Notes under the pieces: model-generated
Databases searched by the model: none
The model's input: the letters and a program-made list of their open reading frames with translations, nothing else
Told to the model about the DNA's origin: nothing
Translations under genes and position numbers: made by a program
Shown: piece by piece, positions 47,587 through 57,571 of the stretch
Layout: every line of letters starts with the position of its first letter
Numbering within the stretch: the first letter of the stretch is position 1
Origin: Rhodovulum sp. ES.010
GTDB taxonomy: Bacteria; Pseudomonadota; Alphaproteobacteria; Rhodobacterales; Rhodobacteraceae
Length of the DNA: 64,000 bases
Assembly: GCF_900142935.1 (NCBI RefSeq)
Contig: NZ_FSRS01000001.1
Location: forward strand, 1,126,001-1,190,000
Direction of reading: 5' to 3'

Positions 47587-48441
47587 TCAGATCCAGCGCT
47601 TCTTGCGGCGGTAGGACTTGCGGTTGCGAAAACTCTCGCGCCCCTCCGACGACATGCCGAGATAGAATTCCCGCACATCCTTGTTCTCGGCGAGCGCGGC
47701 GGCGGGCCCGTCCAGCATGATCCGCCCGCTTTCGAGGATGTAGCCGTAATTGGCGTATTTCAGCGCCACGCTTGTGTTCTGTTCGGCGAGCAGGATGCTC
47801 ACACCCTCCTTCTCGTTCAGGTCACGAACGATCTCGAAGATCTCCGAAACGATCTGCGGTGCGAGCCCCATCGAGGGCTCGTCGAGCAGCAGCATCCGGG
47901 GCTTGGCCATCATCGCGCGGCCGATCGCCGTCATCTGCTGTTCGCCGCCCGAGGTGTAGCCGGCCTGGCTCGTCCGGCGCTCCTTGAGGCGGGGGAAATA
48001 GTGGTAGACGCGGTCCAGTTCCTCGCGCATCTGGGCCTTGGTGAGCTTGCGGGTATAGGCGCCGGCCACCAGGTTCTCCTCCACCGTCAAGTGGCCGAAG
48101 CACATCCGCCCTTCCATCACCTGCACCATCCCCATGCCCACGAGGTCGCCGGGCGTAAGCTGGGCGGTGCGCGCGCCGCGAAAATGGATCGAGCCCTTCG
48201 AGACCCGGCCGCGCTCGGCCGCGATCATGGTGGAAATGCACTTGAGCGTCGTGCTCTTGCCTGCGCCGTTGCCGCCCAGCAGCGCCACGATGCTGCCTTC
48301 GGGCACGTCCAGCGATACGCCGCGCAGCACGAGGATCACGTTATCGTAGATCGCCTCGATGTTGCGCACCGAAAGGATCGGCTGGGCCGCAGGCTGCGCG
48401 GCGGGCGACATCTCGACAGGTCTGTCGGCGGTCATGGTCAT
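47587..48441 (-). CDS. livF: HAAT-type ABC transporter ATP-binding protein
   Basis: A 284-residue LivF-type ATPase on the inner face of the membrane. Walker A GGNGAGKS at residues 56-63, signature TSGGEQQM, Walker B MLLLDEPSMGL, H-loop replaced by AEQNTS as usual in LivF. The basic C-terminal tail (RKSYRRKKRW) is unusual. It is the last gene of the ligase-transporter operon, 74 bp after the binding protein gene. Confidence 0.93.
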   Translation of the reverse strand: MTMTADRPVEMSPAAQPAAQPILSVRNIEAIYDNVILVLRGVSLDVPEGSIVALLGGNGAGKSTTLKCISTMIAAERGRVSKGSIHFRGARTAQLTPGDLVGMGMVQVMEGRMCFGHLTVEENLVAGAYTRKLTKAQMREELDRVYHYFPRLKERRTSQAGYTSGGEQQMTAIGRAMMAKPRMLLLDEPSMGLAPQIVSEIFEIVRDLNEKEGVSILLAEQNTSVALKYANYGYILESGRIMLDGPAAALAENKDVREFYLGMSSEGRESFRNRKSYRRKKRWI

Positions 48442-48515
48442 CCGGGCATCCCTTGCTCTGCCGGGGAAACGCCGCGGGGCGGTCGGCCCGCCCCGCGGTC
48501 GCCGTCACCTGGCCC

Positions 48516-49859
48516 CTAGTCGCAATCGCGCACGGGCAGGTTGTTTTCGCTCGCGAACTTTTCGGCCGACGCCTCGACAAGACCGCGTATGAAGCTCGGG
48601 TCGGGCGCCTCGACCCATTCGTCGGAGATGATCTGGAACCGCTCGCCATCCCATTGCATGATCTTGAACCGGCCCGAGCCGTCATGCTTTTCGCAGGACA
48701 GCTTGAACGGTGCGAACATGCCGGACATGCCGAGCTCTTCGAGCTTCGCCTCGGTGATGTCGAGCGCCTCGTAGCCCTCGCGGAACTCCGCCCCGGTAAC
48801 GGCCTGGCCTTCCTTGCCGTGAAGCTCCTGCGCGTTCTTCAGCGCCTCGATCCACATCGCGGCGGCCGCGACACCCCGGTTCCAGTAGACCGTGCCGATG
48901 CGCTCGGGGTTGGCGAGGTTTCCTTCGCCGCCACCGTAGACCACCTCCTCGATCTGCTGGACGAGCGGGAAATCCGTGCCGGGCACCACGTTGGCCACGA
49001 CATAGGTGCCGACCGCGGCATCGCCGGCTGGCACCATGTCCTCCTCGGCGCCGCCGAATGTGACATACATCATCCGGTCGCGCGGAAAGCCCACGCGCGC
49101 CGCCTCGGTCATGCCGGTCGCGTTCATGCCCGAGCCCGCGCCCCAGAACGTCACCCAGTCGGGGCGCTCGCGCCGGATTTGCAGCCATTGCGACTTCTGC
49201 TCCAGGCCGGGGGGCGGGATCGAGATTTCAACGAGGTCCACGCCCCAGTCCTCGGCGATCTGGCGCATGGCGGGCAAGGGTTCGCGGCCATAGGCGCTGT
49301 CGATATGCAGGTGCACGATCTTCTTGCCCTCCATGTTCTCGACGCCGCCCTCGACCTGGGCCATGAAGTTCATCTTGACCGCGATCTGCGACCAGTAATG
49401 TCCGGCGGCGTTGAACACCCACGGCCAGACCCGGCCGTCTGCGGCATCCGTCCGGCCATAGCCGAACTGGGCCAGCACCACCTCGTCATCGGCCATCCGG
49501 TTGATGACGGCATAGGCGCCGGGCGTGCCGAGCGTGTCGAACACCACCATCTTCTGCCCGTTCGGGCCGGTCAGCAGCCGCTGGTAGCATTCCACGGTCC
49601 GGGCCGCGTTGTATTCGGTCTCGCATTCCTCCCAGGTCAGCGTCACGCCGTTCACGCCGCCCGTCATGTTGACGTACTGCATGTAGTCGATGATGCCGCC
49701 GTAATAGCCGGTACCCATGGCGGAATAGGGGCCGACGCGGCTGGACGGCACCGCCATGTATTGCTCTTCGGCCAGCGCGACGCCCGGCGCGATCGGAGCG
49801 GTCGCCAGCGCGGCTGTCACAAGGGCCGCAGACGCCGCCCTCCGTATCAATCGTCTCAT
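48516..49859 (-). CDS. ABC transporter periplasmic substrate-binding protein
   Basis: A 447-residue periplasmic binding protein of the Leu/Ile/Val-binding fold (Peripla_BP_6). A signal peptide of about 30 residues ends at GVALAEE. The mature N-lobe starts VGPYSAMGTGYYGGIIDYMQYVN, with ARTVECYQRLLT later. It is larger than LivK proteins of about 370 residues, as in members linked to aromatic or organic acid uptake. The ligand is probably a carboxylate that the co-encoded CoA ligase activates, which is inference. An AGGAAACG site precedes the ATG. Confidence 0.9.
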   Translation of the reverse strand: MRRLIRRAASAALVTAALATAPIAPGVALAEEQYMAVPSSRVGPYSAMGTGYYGGIIDYMQYVNMTGGVNGVTLTWEECETEYNAARTVECYQRLLTGPNGQKMVVFDTLGTPGAYAVINRMADDEVVLAQFGYGRTDAADGRVWPWVFNAAGHYWSQIAVKMNFMAQVEGGVENMEGKKIVHLHIDSAYGREPLPAMRQIAEDWGVDLVEISIPPPGLEQKSQWLQIRRERPDWVTFWGAGSGMNATGMTEAARVGFPRDRMMYVTFGGAEEDMVPAGDAAVGTYVVANVVPGTDFPLVQQIEEVVYGGGEGNLANPERIGTVYWNRGVAAAAMWIEALKNAQELHGKEGQAVTGAEFREGYEALDITEAKLEELGMSGMFAPFKLSCEKHDGSGRFKIMQWDGERFQIISDEWVEAPDPSFIRGLVEASAEKFASENNLPVRDCD

Positions 49860-49959
49860 CGTTTCCTGTTCCTCCCTTTGTTGTCGCCCGACCCTCGGTC
49901 GAGCTCTTGAGTCCCGCAGCGCGGCGCCGTCCGCCCGGTCGTGAGCATCGGGTGGCCCG

Positions 49960-51027
49960 CTAGAACTTGAAGGGCCATCGGCGCAGGCGCTCCTGAAGGT
50001 TCTGCCAGAGCTTCGCGAGGCCCAACGGCTCGTAGATCATGAACAGGATGATCAGCACCCCGAAGATCACCTGTTCCAGCGCTGAGGTGATGGTGGCGTC
50101 CACCGCCTTGCCGAACAGCCCGTGGAAGAAGACGTTCAGGAACACCGGCAACAGCAGGATGAACCCCGCCCCGTAGAACGACCCGATGATCGTGCCCAGC
50201 CCGCCGATCAGCACCATGAACAGGATGCGGAACGAGAGGTTGATGTCGAAGGCCGCCGGTTCCACCGATTTCAGGTAGGTGAAGGCGAAGAGCGCGCCGC
50301 CCACCCCGCAATAGAAGGACGAGATCGCGAAGGCCTGCAGCTTGGTGCGCAGGAGCGACAGCCCCATCACCTCGGCCGCCACGTCCATGTCGCGCACCGC
50401 CTGCCAGTTCCGGCCGACGCTGCCGCGCGCCACGTTCATCGCGGCCCACGTGAGGACCACTGTGATGGTCAGCACCACCAGATACATCTCGGCCGGGCTG
50501 GTGAAGGACTTGCCGAAGATCACGATGTCCTTCGCGGTGATGATCCCGGAACTGTCGTAATCCTTGAACCAGCCGAACTTGTCGATCACCCAGACGATGA
50601 AGAACTGCGAGGCCAGCGTGGCCACGGCAAGGTAGAGCCCCCGCACCCTGAGGGACGGCAGGCCGAACACGATGCCGATGGCCGCCGCGATCGCGCCCGA
50701 CAGGAACACCGCCACCGGGAACGGCATCCAGTCCAGCCGGTGCATGAAGTTCCAGCAGGCGAACGCGCCCGCCGCCATGAACCCCGCCGCCCCCAGCGAC
50801 AACTGCCCGGCATAGCCCATCAGGATGTTCTGGCCCGTCGCCACCAGCGACAGGCAGAGCCAGGGGATCAGGATCGCGCTGAGCCAGTAATCCGACGCGG
50901 TGAACGGGATCACCGCGAAGGCGCAAAGCAGCACGATACCGAGGAGAAGGCGGTCCTCCTTGAGCGGCAGGAGCCGCATGTCCTGCCCGTAAGTGCTGCG
51001 GTAGGTGCCGGCCTGTCGGTAATACAT
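49960..51027 (-). CDS. livM: branched-chain amino acid-type ABC transporter permease
   Basis: A 355-residue permease with about ten membrane helices and the HAAT permease signature GYAGQLSLGAAGFMAAGAF and LRVRGLYLAVATLASQF. It forms the channel with the LivH-type permease. The N-terminus has a short charged lead (RSTYGQDMRLLPLKEDR) before the first helix. It lies 24 bp after the livH gene and 100 bp before the binding-protein gene. Confidence 0.93.
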   Translation of the reverse strand: MYYRQAGTYRSTYGQDMRLLPLKEDRLLLGIVLLCAFAVIPFTASDYWLSAILIPWLCLSLVATGQNILMGYAGQLSLGAAGFMAAGAFACWNFMHRLDWMPFPVAVFLSGAIAAAIGIVFGLPSLRVRGLYLAVATLASQFFIVWVIDKFGWFKDYDSSGIITAKDIVIFGKSFTSPAEMYLVVLTITVVLTWAAMNVARGSVGRNWQAVRDMDVAAEVMGLSLLRTKLQAFAISSFYCGVGGALFAFTYLKSVEPAAFDINLSFRILFMVLIGGLGTIIGSFYGAGFILLLPVFLNVFFHGLFGKAVDATITSALEQVIFGVLIILFMIYEPLGLAKLWQNLQERLRRWPFKF

Positions 51028-51051
51028 GCGGAATCCCTCGCTCGCGTGGCG

Positions 51052-51957
51052 TCAGACGCGCCGGATGATGCGTTCGCCGAACAGGCCCTCGGGCCGGACC
51101 ATCAGGAAGAGGACGGCCAGCATGTAGGGCGCCCAGCCCTCGATGCCGCCGCCGAAATAGGGGCCGATATAGACCTCGCCCAGCTTCTCGGACGCGCCCA
51201 CGATCAGGCCCGCGATGATCACGCCCGGCACCGAGGTGAAGCCGCCGATGATCAGCACCGGCAGCGCCTTGAGGGCCAGGCCCACAAGGGCGAACTGCAC
51301 ACCCGCCCGCGCCCCCCACAGCATGCCCGCGACCAGCGCGACGATCCCGGCGGCGGCCCAAACGAAGACCCAAACCTGGCTCAGCGGAATGCCGATCGAC
51401 ATCGCCGCGCCATGCCCGTCGGCCACCGCGCGCAGGCCCAGCCCCACCTTGGTGCGCGAGAACGCAATGGCCAGCACCACCACCATCACCGCCGCCACGA
51501 GGCCAGCCACGAGGTCGAGCGCGCTGACGAAAATGCCGGTGGCGTCCGCGATCCACATGATCGGCACGTCTGGAATGCCGAGGTCGAGGCGGCGCACCTC
51601 GACCCCCCAGACCAGTTGCGCCAGCCCCTCCAGCACGAAGGCGAGGCCGATGGTGGCCATCAGCAGTGTGTCCTCGTGCTGGTTGACCAGCGGGCGCAGC
51701 ACGAAGCGTTCGGTCGCAATGCCGACGAGGATCATCAGCCCCACCGTCACCGCCAGCGCCAGGAAGAAGGGCAGCCCCAGTTCCATGAAGCCCACGAAGG
51801 ACAGCACGGCGAAAAACACCATCGCGCCCTGGGCGAAATTGAACACCGAGGACGCCTTGTAGATCAGCACGAAGCCGAGCGCGACGAGCGAATACATCAC
51901 CCCCGCCAGCAGCCCGCCGATCAGCACCTCGAGGAAGAACAGGATTTCCGGGTTCAT
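51052..51957 (-). CDS. livH: branched-chain amino acid-type ABC transporter permease
   Basis: A 301-residue permease with LivH character: a first-helix region LLAGVMYSLVALGFVLIYKASSVFNFAQGAM and the cytoplasmic coupling loop FSRTKVGLGLRAVADGHGAAMSIGI. It is the partner of the LivM-type permease. It lies 10 bp after livG in the direction of transcription. Confidence 0.93.
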   Translation of the reverse strand: MNPEILFFLEVLIGGLLAGVMYSLVALGFVLIYKASSVFNFAQGAMVFFAVLSFVGFMELGLPFFLALAVTVGLMILVGIATERFVLRPLVNQHEDTLLMATIGLAFVLEGLAQLVWGVEVRRLDLGIPDVPIMWIADATGIFVSALDLVAGLVAAVMVVVLAIAFSRTKVGLGLRAVADGHGAAMSIGIPLSQVWVFVWAAAGIVALVAGMLWGARAGVQFALVGLALKALPVLIIGGFTSVPGVIIAGLIVGASEKLGEVYIGPYFGGGIEGWAPYMLAVLFLMVRPEGLFGERIIRRV

Positions 51958-51967
51958 GCCAGCCTCC

Positions 51968-52789
51968 TCAATGCGCCACGCCCAGATAGGCGTCGATCAC
52001 GTCCTGGTTATTGCGGACCTCCTTGGGCGGGCCGTCGCCGATCTTCTTGCCGTAATCGAGCACCACCACCCGGTCGGAAATGTCCATCACCACGCCCATG
52101 TCGTGCTCGATCAGCACCATGGTCGTGCCGTAATGGTCGTTCACGTCGAGGATGAAGCGGCACATGTCCTGCTTTTCCTCGACGTTCATCCCCGCCATCG
52201 GCTCGTCCAGCAGCAGGATCTGCGGCTCGGCGGCCAGCGCGCGGCCCAACTCCACCCGCTTCTGCAACCCGTAGGGCAGGCGCGAGACCTGGGTCTTGCG
52301 GATCTGCTGGATTTCCAGGAACTCGATGATCTCCTCGGCCTTCTCGCGGCTTTCCAGTTCCTCGCGCCGAGCGCGTGGCAGTTGTAGCGCGACCTCGAGG
52401 AAACTGGCATGGTTGAAGAGCTTTCGCCCCGCCATGATGTTCTCCAGAACCGTCATCCGCTTGAATAGCGCGATGTTCTGGAAGGTCCGCGCGATGCCCA
52501 TCCGAGCTGCTTTGCCCGGCGTCATGTTCGCGCGCCTCTCGCCGCGGAACCGGATCGTGCCCTCCTGCGGCGTGTAGAGCCCGCCGATCACGTTCAGCAT
52601 GGACGACTTGCCCGCGCCGTTCGGCCCGATGATCGCCCGCACCTCGTGCTCGCATATGTCGAACGAGATGTTGGTCAGCGCCTTCACGCCGCCGAAGCGG
52701 AGCGAGATCGAGTCGAGCTCCAGGATCGGGCCGCCGATCGGAAAGGCACGCTCGACGCCGGGAATGTGGCCTTGCGTGACGACGTTCAT
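51968..52789 (-). CDS. livG: HAAT-type ABC transporter ATP-binding protein
   Basis: A 273-residue LivG-type ATPase. Walker A GPNGAGKS at residues 55-62; the ABC signature is LPYGLQKRVELGRAL (the LSGGQ equivalent of LivG proteins), Walker B ILLLDEPMAGM, then IEHDMGVV with the switch His. The start overlaps the stop of the acyl-CoA ligase gene (ATGA, 52786-52789), coupling activation enzyme and importer. Confidence 0.94.
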   Translation of the reverse strand: MNVVTQGHIPGVERAFPIGGPILELDSISLRFGGVKALTNISFDICEHEVRAIIGPNGAGKSSMLNVIGGLYTPQEGTIRFRGERRANMTPGKAARMGIARTFQNIALFKRMTVLENIMAGRKLFNHASFLEVALQLPRARREELESREKAEEIIEFLEIQQIRKTQVSRLPYGLQKRVELGRALAAEPQILLLDEPMAGMNVEEKQDMCRFILDVNDHYGTTMVLIEHDMGVVMDISDRVVVLDYGKKIGDGPPKEVRNNQDVIDAYLGVAH

Positions 52790-54735
52790 GCGGCCCTCCT
52801 GCTGCCCGGCATCCCGACCACGGCGGCCTCGCGGATCTTCAGCGCGACGGGTCCGTGATGGCCCTCCTCAGTGGCATCGGTTTCCAGCATGACCTCGCTC
52901 TGTCCGGCATAGAGCCCCTCGATCAGCGCCGCGAAGCGCGCGGTCACCGCGTGCCGCCGCACCTTGCCCGTCGGGGTGAGGAAGCCGTTCTCAGTGCCGA
53001 GTTCCTCGGGCACCAGGACGAAGCGGCGGATTTGCAGCGCCGCCTGTGCCGGGTCGCGGGCCAGATCGGCGTTCACCTCGGCGATCCAGTCGGCGATCAG
53101 CCCGTAGACCGCGTCCTGCGAGGCCAGGTCGACATGGCCCATATAGGCGATGGCCTTGTCGTCGGCCCAACGACCCACGGCCAGCGTGTCGATATCGATC
53201 AAGGCGCAGAGGTTGTCGCGCCCGTCGCCGACCACGACCCCCTCGCGGATATGGGGCGAGACGCGGATGCGGCTTTCCAGCGGGCGCGGCGCGAAGGCCG
53301 TGCCGTCGCGCAGCCGGCCCATCGCGTCGCACCGGTCGAGCACGGTGAGCCGCCCGTCCGGCCCCAGGCTGCCTGCATCGCCGGTGCGCAGCCAGCCGTC
53401 CGCCGCAAAGGCCGCGGCCGTCGCGGCGGGGTCGTCGAGATAGCCCGCCATCAACCCGTCGGACCGCACGAGGATTTCGCCGTCCTCGGCGATCCTCACA
53501 TCGACATCCTCCAGCGGCTTGCCGACCGACCCCGGCTGGGACTCGCCCGCGCGTTGCAGCGCAACGAAGAACGCCGTCTCGGTGGCCCCGTAAAGCTGGC
53601 GCAGGTCGATCCCGAGGGTCTGGAAGAAGCCCTGCATCGACGGGTCGAGCACATCGCCCGTCGAACAGGCTGACTTGAGCCGGCTCATCCCCAGGATGTC
53701 GCGCAGCGGCGCGTAGATCAGCGCACCATAGGCAGCCATGCCGAAGCGGTTGACGGCGCCCGGCACCTTGCCCTGCATCCGCTGCCGCCCGACCCGCTGG
53801 GCCAGCCCCAGCGCGCGCCGGTAGAGCAACAGGTTCAGCCCGCCCGTCTCTTCCATCCGCGTGGAGATGCGCGAGAAGATCGCGTCCAGCATCCGCGGCG
53901 TCGTCAGCAGCGAACTGGGCGCGATCTCGCGCATGTCGTCGATCAGCGTCTCCAGCGACTCGGGGCAGCATATGCAGACCCCCGCGACGACGGCGTTCAT
54001 GTAGCTGAACATGGTCTGGCAGAGCCAGCCGGGGGGGAAGAAGGCGAGCGTCCGGTCGCCCGCGCCAAGCCCCTGGGCGGCGCAGGCCGCCCGCGTCCGC
54101 GCGATCAGGGCGGCATGGGTGAACACCACGCCCTTGGGTGCCCCGGACGCGCCCGAGGTGAAGAAGACGAAGGCCTCTTCGCTGCCCGCGCCCTCTGCAA
54201 CCGCCCGGTCATAGGCGTCGGGGCGCGCCTCGGCCAGCCGCGCGCCCTCCTCCATCAGGTGACCGTGATCGGCCAGGCCTTCGTGCACGTAGTGCCGCAT
54301 GCCGCGGTCGTCGTCATAGACGACAAGCCGCACGGCCGGGCATTCCCCGAGGATTTCCAGAACCTTGTCGACCTGCTCCTGATCCTCGGCAAAGACAGTG
54401 GTGACCTTGGCCGCGCGCAACTGCCACGCCACGTCCTCGGCGCTGGAATCAGGGTAAAGCGGCACCGCGACGCCGCCCAGCGCATGAGTCGCGGCGATCG
54501 CGGCGAACAGGCGCGGGCGGTTCTCGCCGATCACGGCGACGCGGTCGCCGCGGGCCACGCCGCGCTCGGCCAGCGCCAGCGACAGGTGCGCGGCCTCGCC
54601 CGAAAGCGCGCCGAAACTCACGCTGCCCCAGATGCCGCGGCGCTTTTCCCGGATCGCGGGCACCTCTGGGGCGCTTTCGCCCCGCTGGCGCAGGAGTTGG
54701 GCGAATGTCCCGGGCGCCGCCGGCTCACGCTGCAT
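52786..54735 (-). CDS. AMP-dependent acyl-CoA synthetase/ligase
   Basis: A 649-residue ANL-superfamily enzyme that adenylates a carboxylic acid and forms its CoA ester. The phosphate loop FFTSGASGAPKG is at residues 191-202, YGATETAFF is the adenine motif, and GWLRTGDAG supplies the ribose Asp. It is long, with an insertion in the middle as in long-chain fatty acid-CoA ligases (FadD15/FAA type). It is the first gene of the transporter operon. I have seen this ligase-LivGHMKF order in other proteobacteria, where uptake of aromatic or aliphatic acids is suspected; the substrate here is unknown. Confidence 0.9.
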   Translation of the reverse strand: MQREPAAPGTFAQLLRQRGESAPEVPAIREKRRGIWGSVSFGALSGEAAHLSLALAERGVARGDRVAVIGENRPRLFAAIAATHALGGVAVPLYPDSSAEDVAWQLRAAKVTTVFAEDQEQVDKVLEILGECPAVRLVVYDDDRGMRHYVHEGLADHGHLMEEGARLAEARPDAYDRAVAEGAGSEEAFVFFTSGASGAPKGVVFTHAALIARTRAACAAQGLGAGDRTLAFFPPGWLCQTMFSYMNAVVAGVCICCPESLETLIDDMREIAPSSLLTTPRMLDAIFSRISTRMEETGGLNLLLYRRALGLAQRVGRQRMQGKVPGAVNRFGMAAYGALIYAPLRDILGMSRLKSACSTGDVLDPSMQGFFQTLGIDLRQLYGATETAFFVALQRAGESQPGSVGKPLEDVDVRIAEDGEILVRSDGLMAGYLDDPAATAAAFAADGWLRTGDAGSLGPDGRLTVLDRCDAMGRLRDGTAFAPRPLESRIRVSPHIREGVVVGDGRDNLCALIDIDTLAVGRWADDKAIAYMGHVDLASQDAVYGLIADWIAEVNADLARDPAQAALQIRRFVLVPEELGTENGFLTPTGKVRRHAVTARFAALIEGLYAGQSEVMLETDATEEGHHGPVALKIREAAVVGMPGSRRAA

Positions 54736-54820
54736 GGGGTGTCCCCGCGCCTACCGCGCCCGACCGAACCGGGTGCACGTCACCCCGGCCCGCGCCGCAT
54801 GGCGACGTCACTCTCCCGGC

Positions 54821-54846
54821 CCCGCACACGCGCAAACGCGTGCGGG
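54821..54846 (-). promoter_or_regulatory. hairpin in the leader of the ligase-ABC operon
   Basis: CCCGCACACGCG and CGCGTGCGGG pair around a CAAA loop with a 2-base bulge. If transcription starts at the promoter near 55015, the hairpin lies in a 280-base leader. There is no T tract. Role unknown. Confidence 0.3.
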
Positions 54847-55014
54847 CCACGTTGCAGGCAGAATGTTCCACCATCCCCACCGGCTTCCTCCCTGTGCTCG
54901 CCATCCTTTCCGCTTGCAGTCGCGCCCCGGAAATGCGGGGGGCGCGCAAGCTGGGGTGGACGCCCCTTTCTGGGCGGCGCACCGGATCTCAACGTCCGGT
55001 TTAGCGCCTTTCAA

Positions 55015-55042
55015 TGGATAGCCTACGCAATAGTCCTGTCAA
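55015..55042 (-). promoter_or_regulatory. putative promoter of the acyl-CoA ligase/ABC operon
   Basis: A perfect TTGACA (55042-55037, minus strand) with a 16-base spacer and TATCCA (55020-55015), in the only AT-rich part of this gap. The distance to the ligase ATG is about 280 bp. Confidence 0.4.
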
Positions 55043-55173
55043 GACTGGCCTTCACGCACAACTTTATTGCGCACGAAAGGACCGAGAGAGGGGGCGGTCA
55101 AGCGCCGCGCGGCGCCCGGCCGGGGCGCGGCCCGCGCCACAGACGACGCGGACCCGGCCATCGCGCCACCGTC

Positions 55174-56058
55174 TCAGCGCCCCTCGCCGCCGACTGCCTC
55201 GAAGCCGGAGACGACGTCGAGAAGTTCCCGTGTGATGGTTTCCTGGCGTTTGCGGCGATACAGGGCGTTCAGGTCGTCCTTGCGCTCGTCGATCTTGCGC
55301 TCGGCGCGCTGCATCGCCGCCAGCCGGGTCGCGTGTTCGCTGGCCAGCGCCTCGGCCAACGCCCGGTAGAGCACCACGAAAAGCCGCTGCCGCACGAGCC
55401 AGGACAGCAGCCGGTCGTGGTCCATGCGGAAAAAAGGCCGCCCGCGCCCCGGCCAGCCGGCGCCGAGAAGATCGCGCAGGTCGGTGTCGGGGATCGGCAG
55501 CAAGCTGCGCGCAGTCGGCACCGCGCTGGCCGTGCCCGCGCGGCGATTGTGCAAGAGTTCCACGCAACCTATGCCCCGTGCGCGGGTCCAGCGGTCGACC
55601 TCGACGATCACCGATTGCACTAGGGACGCTAGGCCCGCGACCGCCCCCGGCAGGAAGAAGACGCGGTCCGGCGGGCGGCCCGCCGCCGCGAGGCGGGCGG
55701 CGGCCCGTGCCCCGATCACCCCCAGCACGGCCGTGTCCTCTCCCAGCCGCTCGGCCGCCGCGCGCACGACGATCCCGTTATAGCGCCCGCATAGCCCGCG
55801 GTCGGACCCGATCACGATCAGCGCCGCCCGCCCCGTGCCGGCGCCGACGGTGCTGGGCAACGGCAAGCCGCGCGCCGCGCGGTCCTGCAACAGTGCGGTC
55901 AGCCCCAGTTCCACGGTGCGCTCGTAGCCCGACAGCGCCGCCTCGGCCTGTTCGTATTGCCGGATGCTGACCGCCGAGAGCGATTTCATCGTACGCACGA
56001 TGGAACGGATCTCGCCCGTCGTCTCGAGCAAGTCGGAGAGGCTCTCAAGCGTCTCCAT
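55174..56058 (-). CDS. atpG: N-ATPase gamma subunit
   Basis: A 294-residue central-stalk subunit of an F1-type ATPase. The N-terminal helix has [23 protein letters not shown] (the conserved coiled coil with its Met-Lys) and the C-terminal helix ends in [35 protein letters not shown] is the Rossmann-like core motif. Sequence is divergent from housekeeping gamma, as expected for N-ATPases. It is the last gene of the operon and overlaps atpA by 14 bp. Confidence 0.92.
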   Translation of the reverse strand: METLESLSDLLETTGEIRSIVRTMKSLSAVSIRQYEQAEAALSGYERTVELGLTALLQDRAARGLPLPSTVGAGTGRAALIVIGSDRGLCGRYNGIVVRAAAERLGEDTAVLGVIGARAAARLAAAGRPPDRVFFLPGAVAGLASLVQSVIVEVDRWTRARGIGCVELLHNRRAGTASAVPTARSLLPIPDTDLRDLLGAGWPGRGRPFFRMDHDRLLSWLVRQRLFVVLYRALAEALASEHATRLAAMQRAERKIDERKDDLNALYRRKRQETITRELLDVVSGFEAVGGEGR

Positions 56059-57571
56059 CGCCGCGCCCCTCCAGAGCCGCGCGCATGGTCGCGATCAACG
56101 CCCCGCGCGCCTCTTGCGCGAGCGGCTCGCCCGCCGCGATCGCCGCGCAGAGCGCGGGCAGCTCGGCGCGCACGGCACGGCACAGCGTTTCCTCGGCCGC
56201 CGCGACCTCCTCGGCCGCCAGCGCGTCGAGCACCCCCTCGGTCGCGGCCAGCAGCACCGCAACCTGCTCGGGCACCGGAAGATGCGCGTGTTCCTTCTGC
56301 TTCAGCATGTCCCGCACCCGCCGGCCGCGGGTCAGCTTGCGCCGCGTCTCCTCGTCCAGCTGCGTCCCGAACCGGGCGAAGCTCTCAAGCTCCTCGAACT
56401 GCGCATACATGAGCCGCAGGCTGCCGGCGACGGCGCGAAAGGCCGGCAGCTGCGCCTTGCCGCCCACCCGGCTTACCGAACTGCCCACGTCGACGGCCGG
56501 CAGTTGTCCCTTCTCGAAGAGCGCGGGCGAAAGATAGATCTGCCCGTCGGTGATGGAGATCAGGTTCGTCGGAATATAGGCTGAGATGTTCTGGGCCTGG
56601 GTCTCGACCACCGGCAAGGCGGTCAGCGAGCCTCCGCCATGCTTGTCGCGCAGATGCGTGGCGCGTTCCAGCAGCCGGGAATGGATGTAGAAGATGTCGC
56701 CGGGATAGGCCTCGCGGCCCGGCGGGCGGCGCAGCAGCAGCGAAAGCTCCCGGTAGGCGCGGGCATGCCGGGTTATATCGTCGTAAACGATCAGCACGTC
56801 GCGCCCCTTTGCCATGAAATGTTCGGCCATGCTGGTCGCGGCGTAAGGCGCGACGAATTGCAGCCCCGGCGCGTCGTCGCCCCCCGCCACCACGACGATG
56901 GTGCGCCCGAGCGCGCCCGCCTTGCGCAGGGTTTCCACCACCCGCACGACAGCCGAGGCACGCTGGCCGATGGCACAATAGACCGACAGCACGCCGGTGT
57001 CCTTCTGGTTTAGGATCGCGTCGACCGCGATGGCGGTCTTGCCGGTCTGGCGGTCACCCAGGATCAGCTCGCGCTGGCCGCGGGCGATTGGCACCGCCGC
57101 GTCCACCGCCTTGATCCCGGTCTGGAGCGGCACCTCCACCGGCGCGCGCTGCATGATCGTGGGCGCCGGCCGCTCGACCGGGCTGCGTTCGGCGGCATCG
57201 ATGCGGCCCAGGTCGTCGACCGGGCGGCCGAGCGCATCGACCACGCGGCCGAGCAGCGCCTCGCCCACGGGCACGTCCACCACCCGGCCGGAGCGGCGCA
57301 GCCGGTCGCCCGGGCGCAACCGCGCGGTGTCGCCCAAGACGATGACGCCGATCCGGCCGGGGCGCAGGCTGGACGCGATCCCGACGACGCCATGGGGAAA
57401 GTGCAGCACCTCGTCGGCATGGAGATCGGTGAAGCCCGCCACCTCGGCCACGCCATTGCCGACGGACAGGATGCGCGCGGTTTCGGCCACCTCGATCTCG
57501 GGCGCGATGCGGCCCAGCGCCTCGCCGAGCGGGGCGAAGATGTCCTCGCCGAGATCGCCCAACGCGCTCAT
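56045..57571 (-). CDS. atpA: N-ATPase alpha subunit
   Basis: A 508-residue F1 alpha subunit. Walker A GDRQTGKT is at residues 172-179, followed by [22 protein letters not shown]; the [30 protein letters not shown] region carries the arginine-finger neighbourhood. Length and order are normal. Its start overlaps the stop of atpF (ATGA). In N-ATPase operons alpha follows b directly because atpH (delta) is missing. Confidence 0.95.
   Translation of the reverse strand: MSALGDLGEDIFAPLGEALGRIAPEIEVAETARILSVGNGVAEVAGFTDLHADEVLHFPHGVVGIASSLRPGRIGVIVLGDTARLRPGDRLRRSGRVVDVPVGEALLGRVVDALGRPVDDLGRIDAAERSPVERPAPTIMQRAPVEVPLQTGIKAVDAAVPIARGQRELILGDRQTGKTAIAVDAILNQKDTGVLSVYCAIGQRASAVVRVVETLRKAGALGRTIVVVAGGDDAPGLQFVAPYAATSMAEHFMAKGRDVLIVYDDITRHARAYRELSLLLRRPPGREAYPGDIFYIHSRLLERATHLRDKHGGGSLTALPVVETQAQNISAYIPTNLISITDGQIYLSPALFEKGQLPAVDVGSSVSRVGGKAQLPAFRAVAGSLRLMYAQFEELESFARFGTQLDEETRRKLTRGRRVRDMLKQKEHAHLPVPEQVAVLLAATEGVLDALAAEEVAAAEETLCRAVRAELPALCAAIAAGEPLAQEARGALIATMRAALEGRGDGDA

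Larger units (their letters stand above)
54736..55173. other. 438-bp intergenic region between the ATPase and ligase operons
   Basis: Contains the putative promoter and the hairpin listed separately. Several plus-strand open frames here are not protein-like. No T-tract terminator for the ATPase operon was found beyond atpG, although GC-rich inverted repeats are present near 55100-55140. Confidence 0.5.

Noticed and set aside
50122..52155. Open frame of 677 codons antisense to livM, livH and livG
   Set aside because: Extreme His/Asp/Arg composition and exact antisense position to conserved permease genes; shadow frame.
54705..55004. Plus-strand small open frames in the ligase leader region
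   Set aside because: Cover the hairpin and promoter-like DNA, show no protein-like pattern and no ribosome-binding site.
55081..55173. Terminator for the ATPase operon beyond atpG
   Set aside because: GC-rich inverted repeats exist but no T tract follows.
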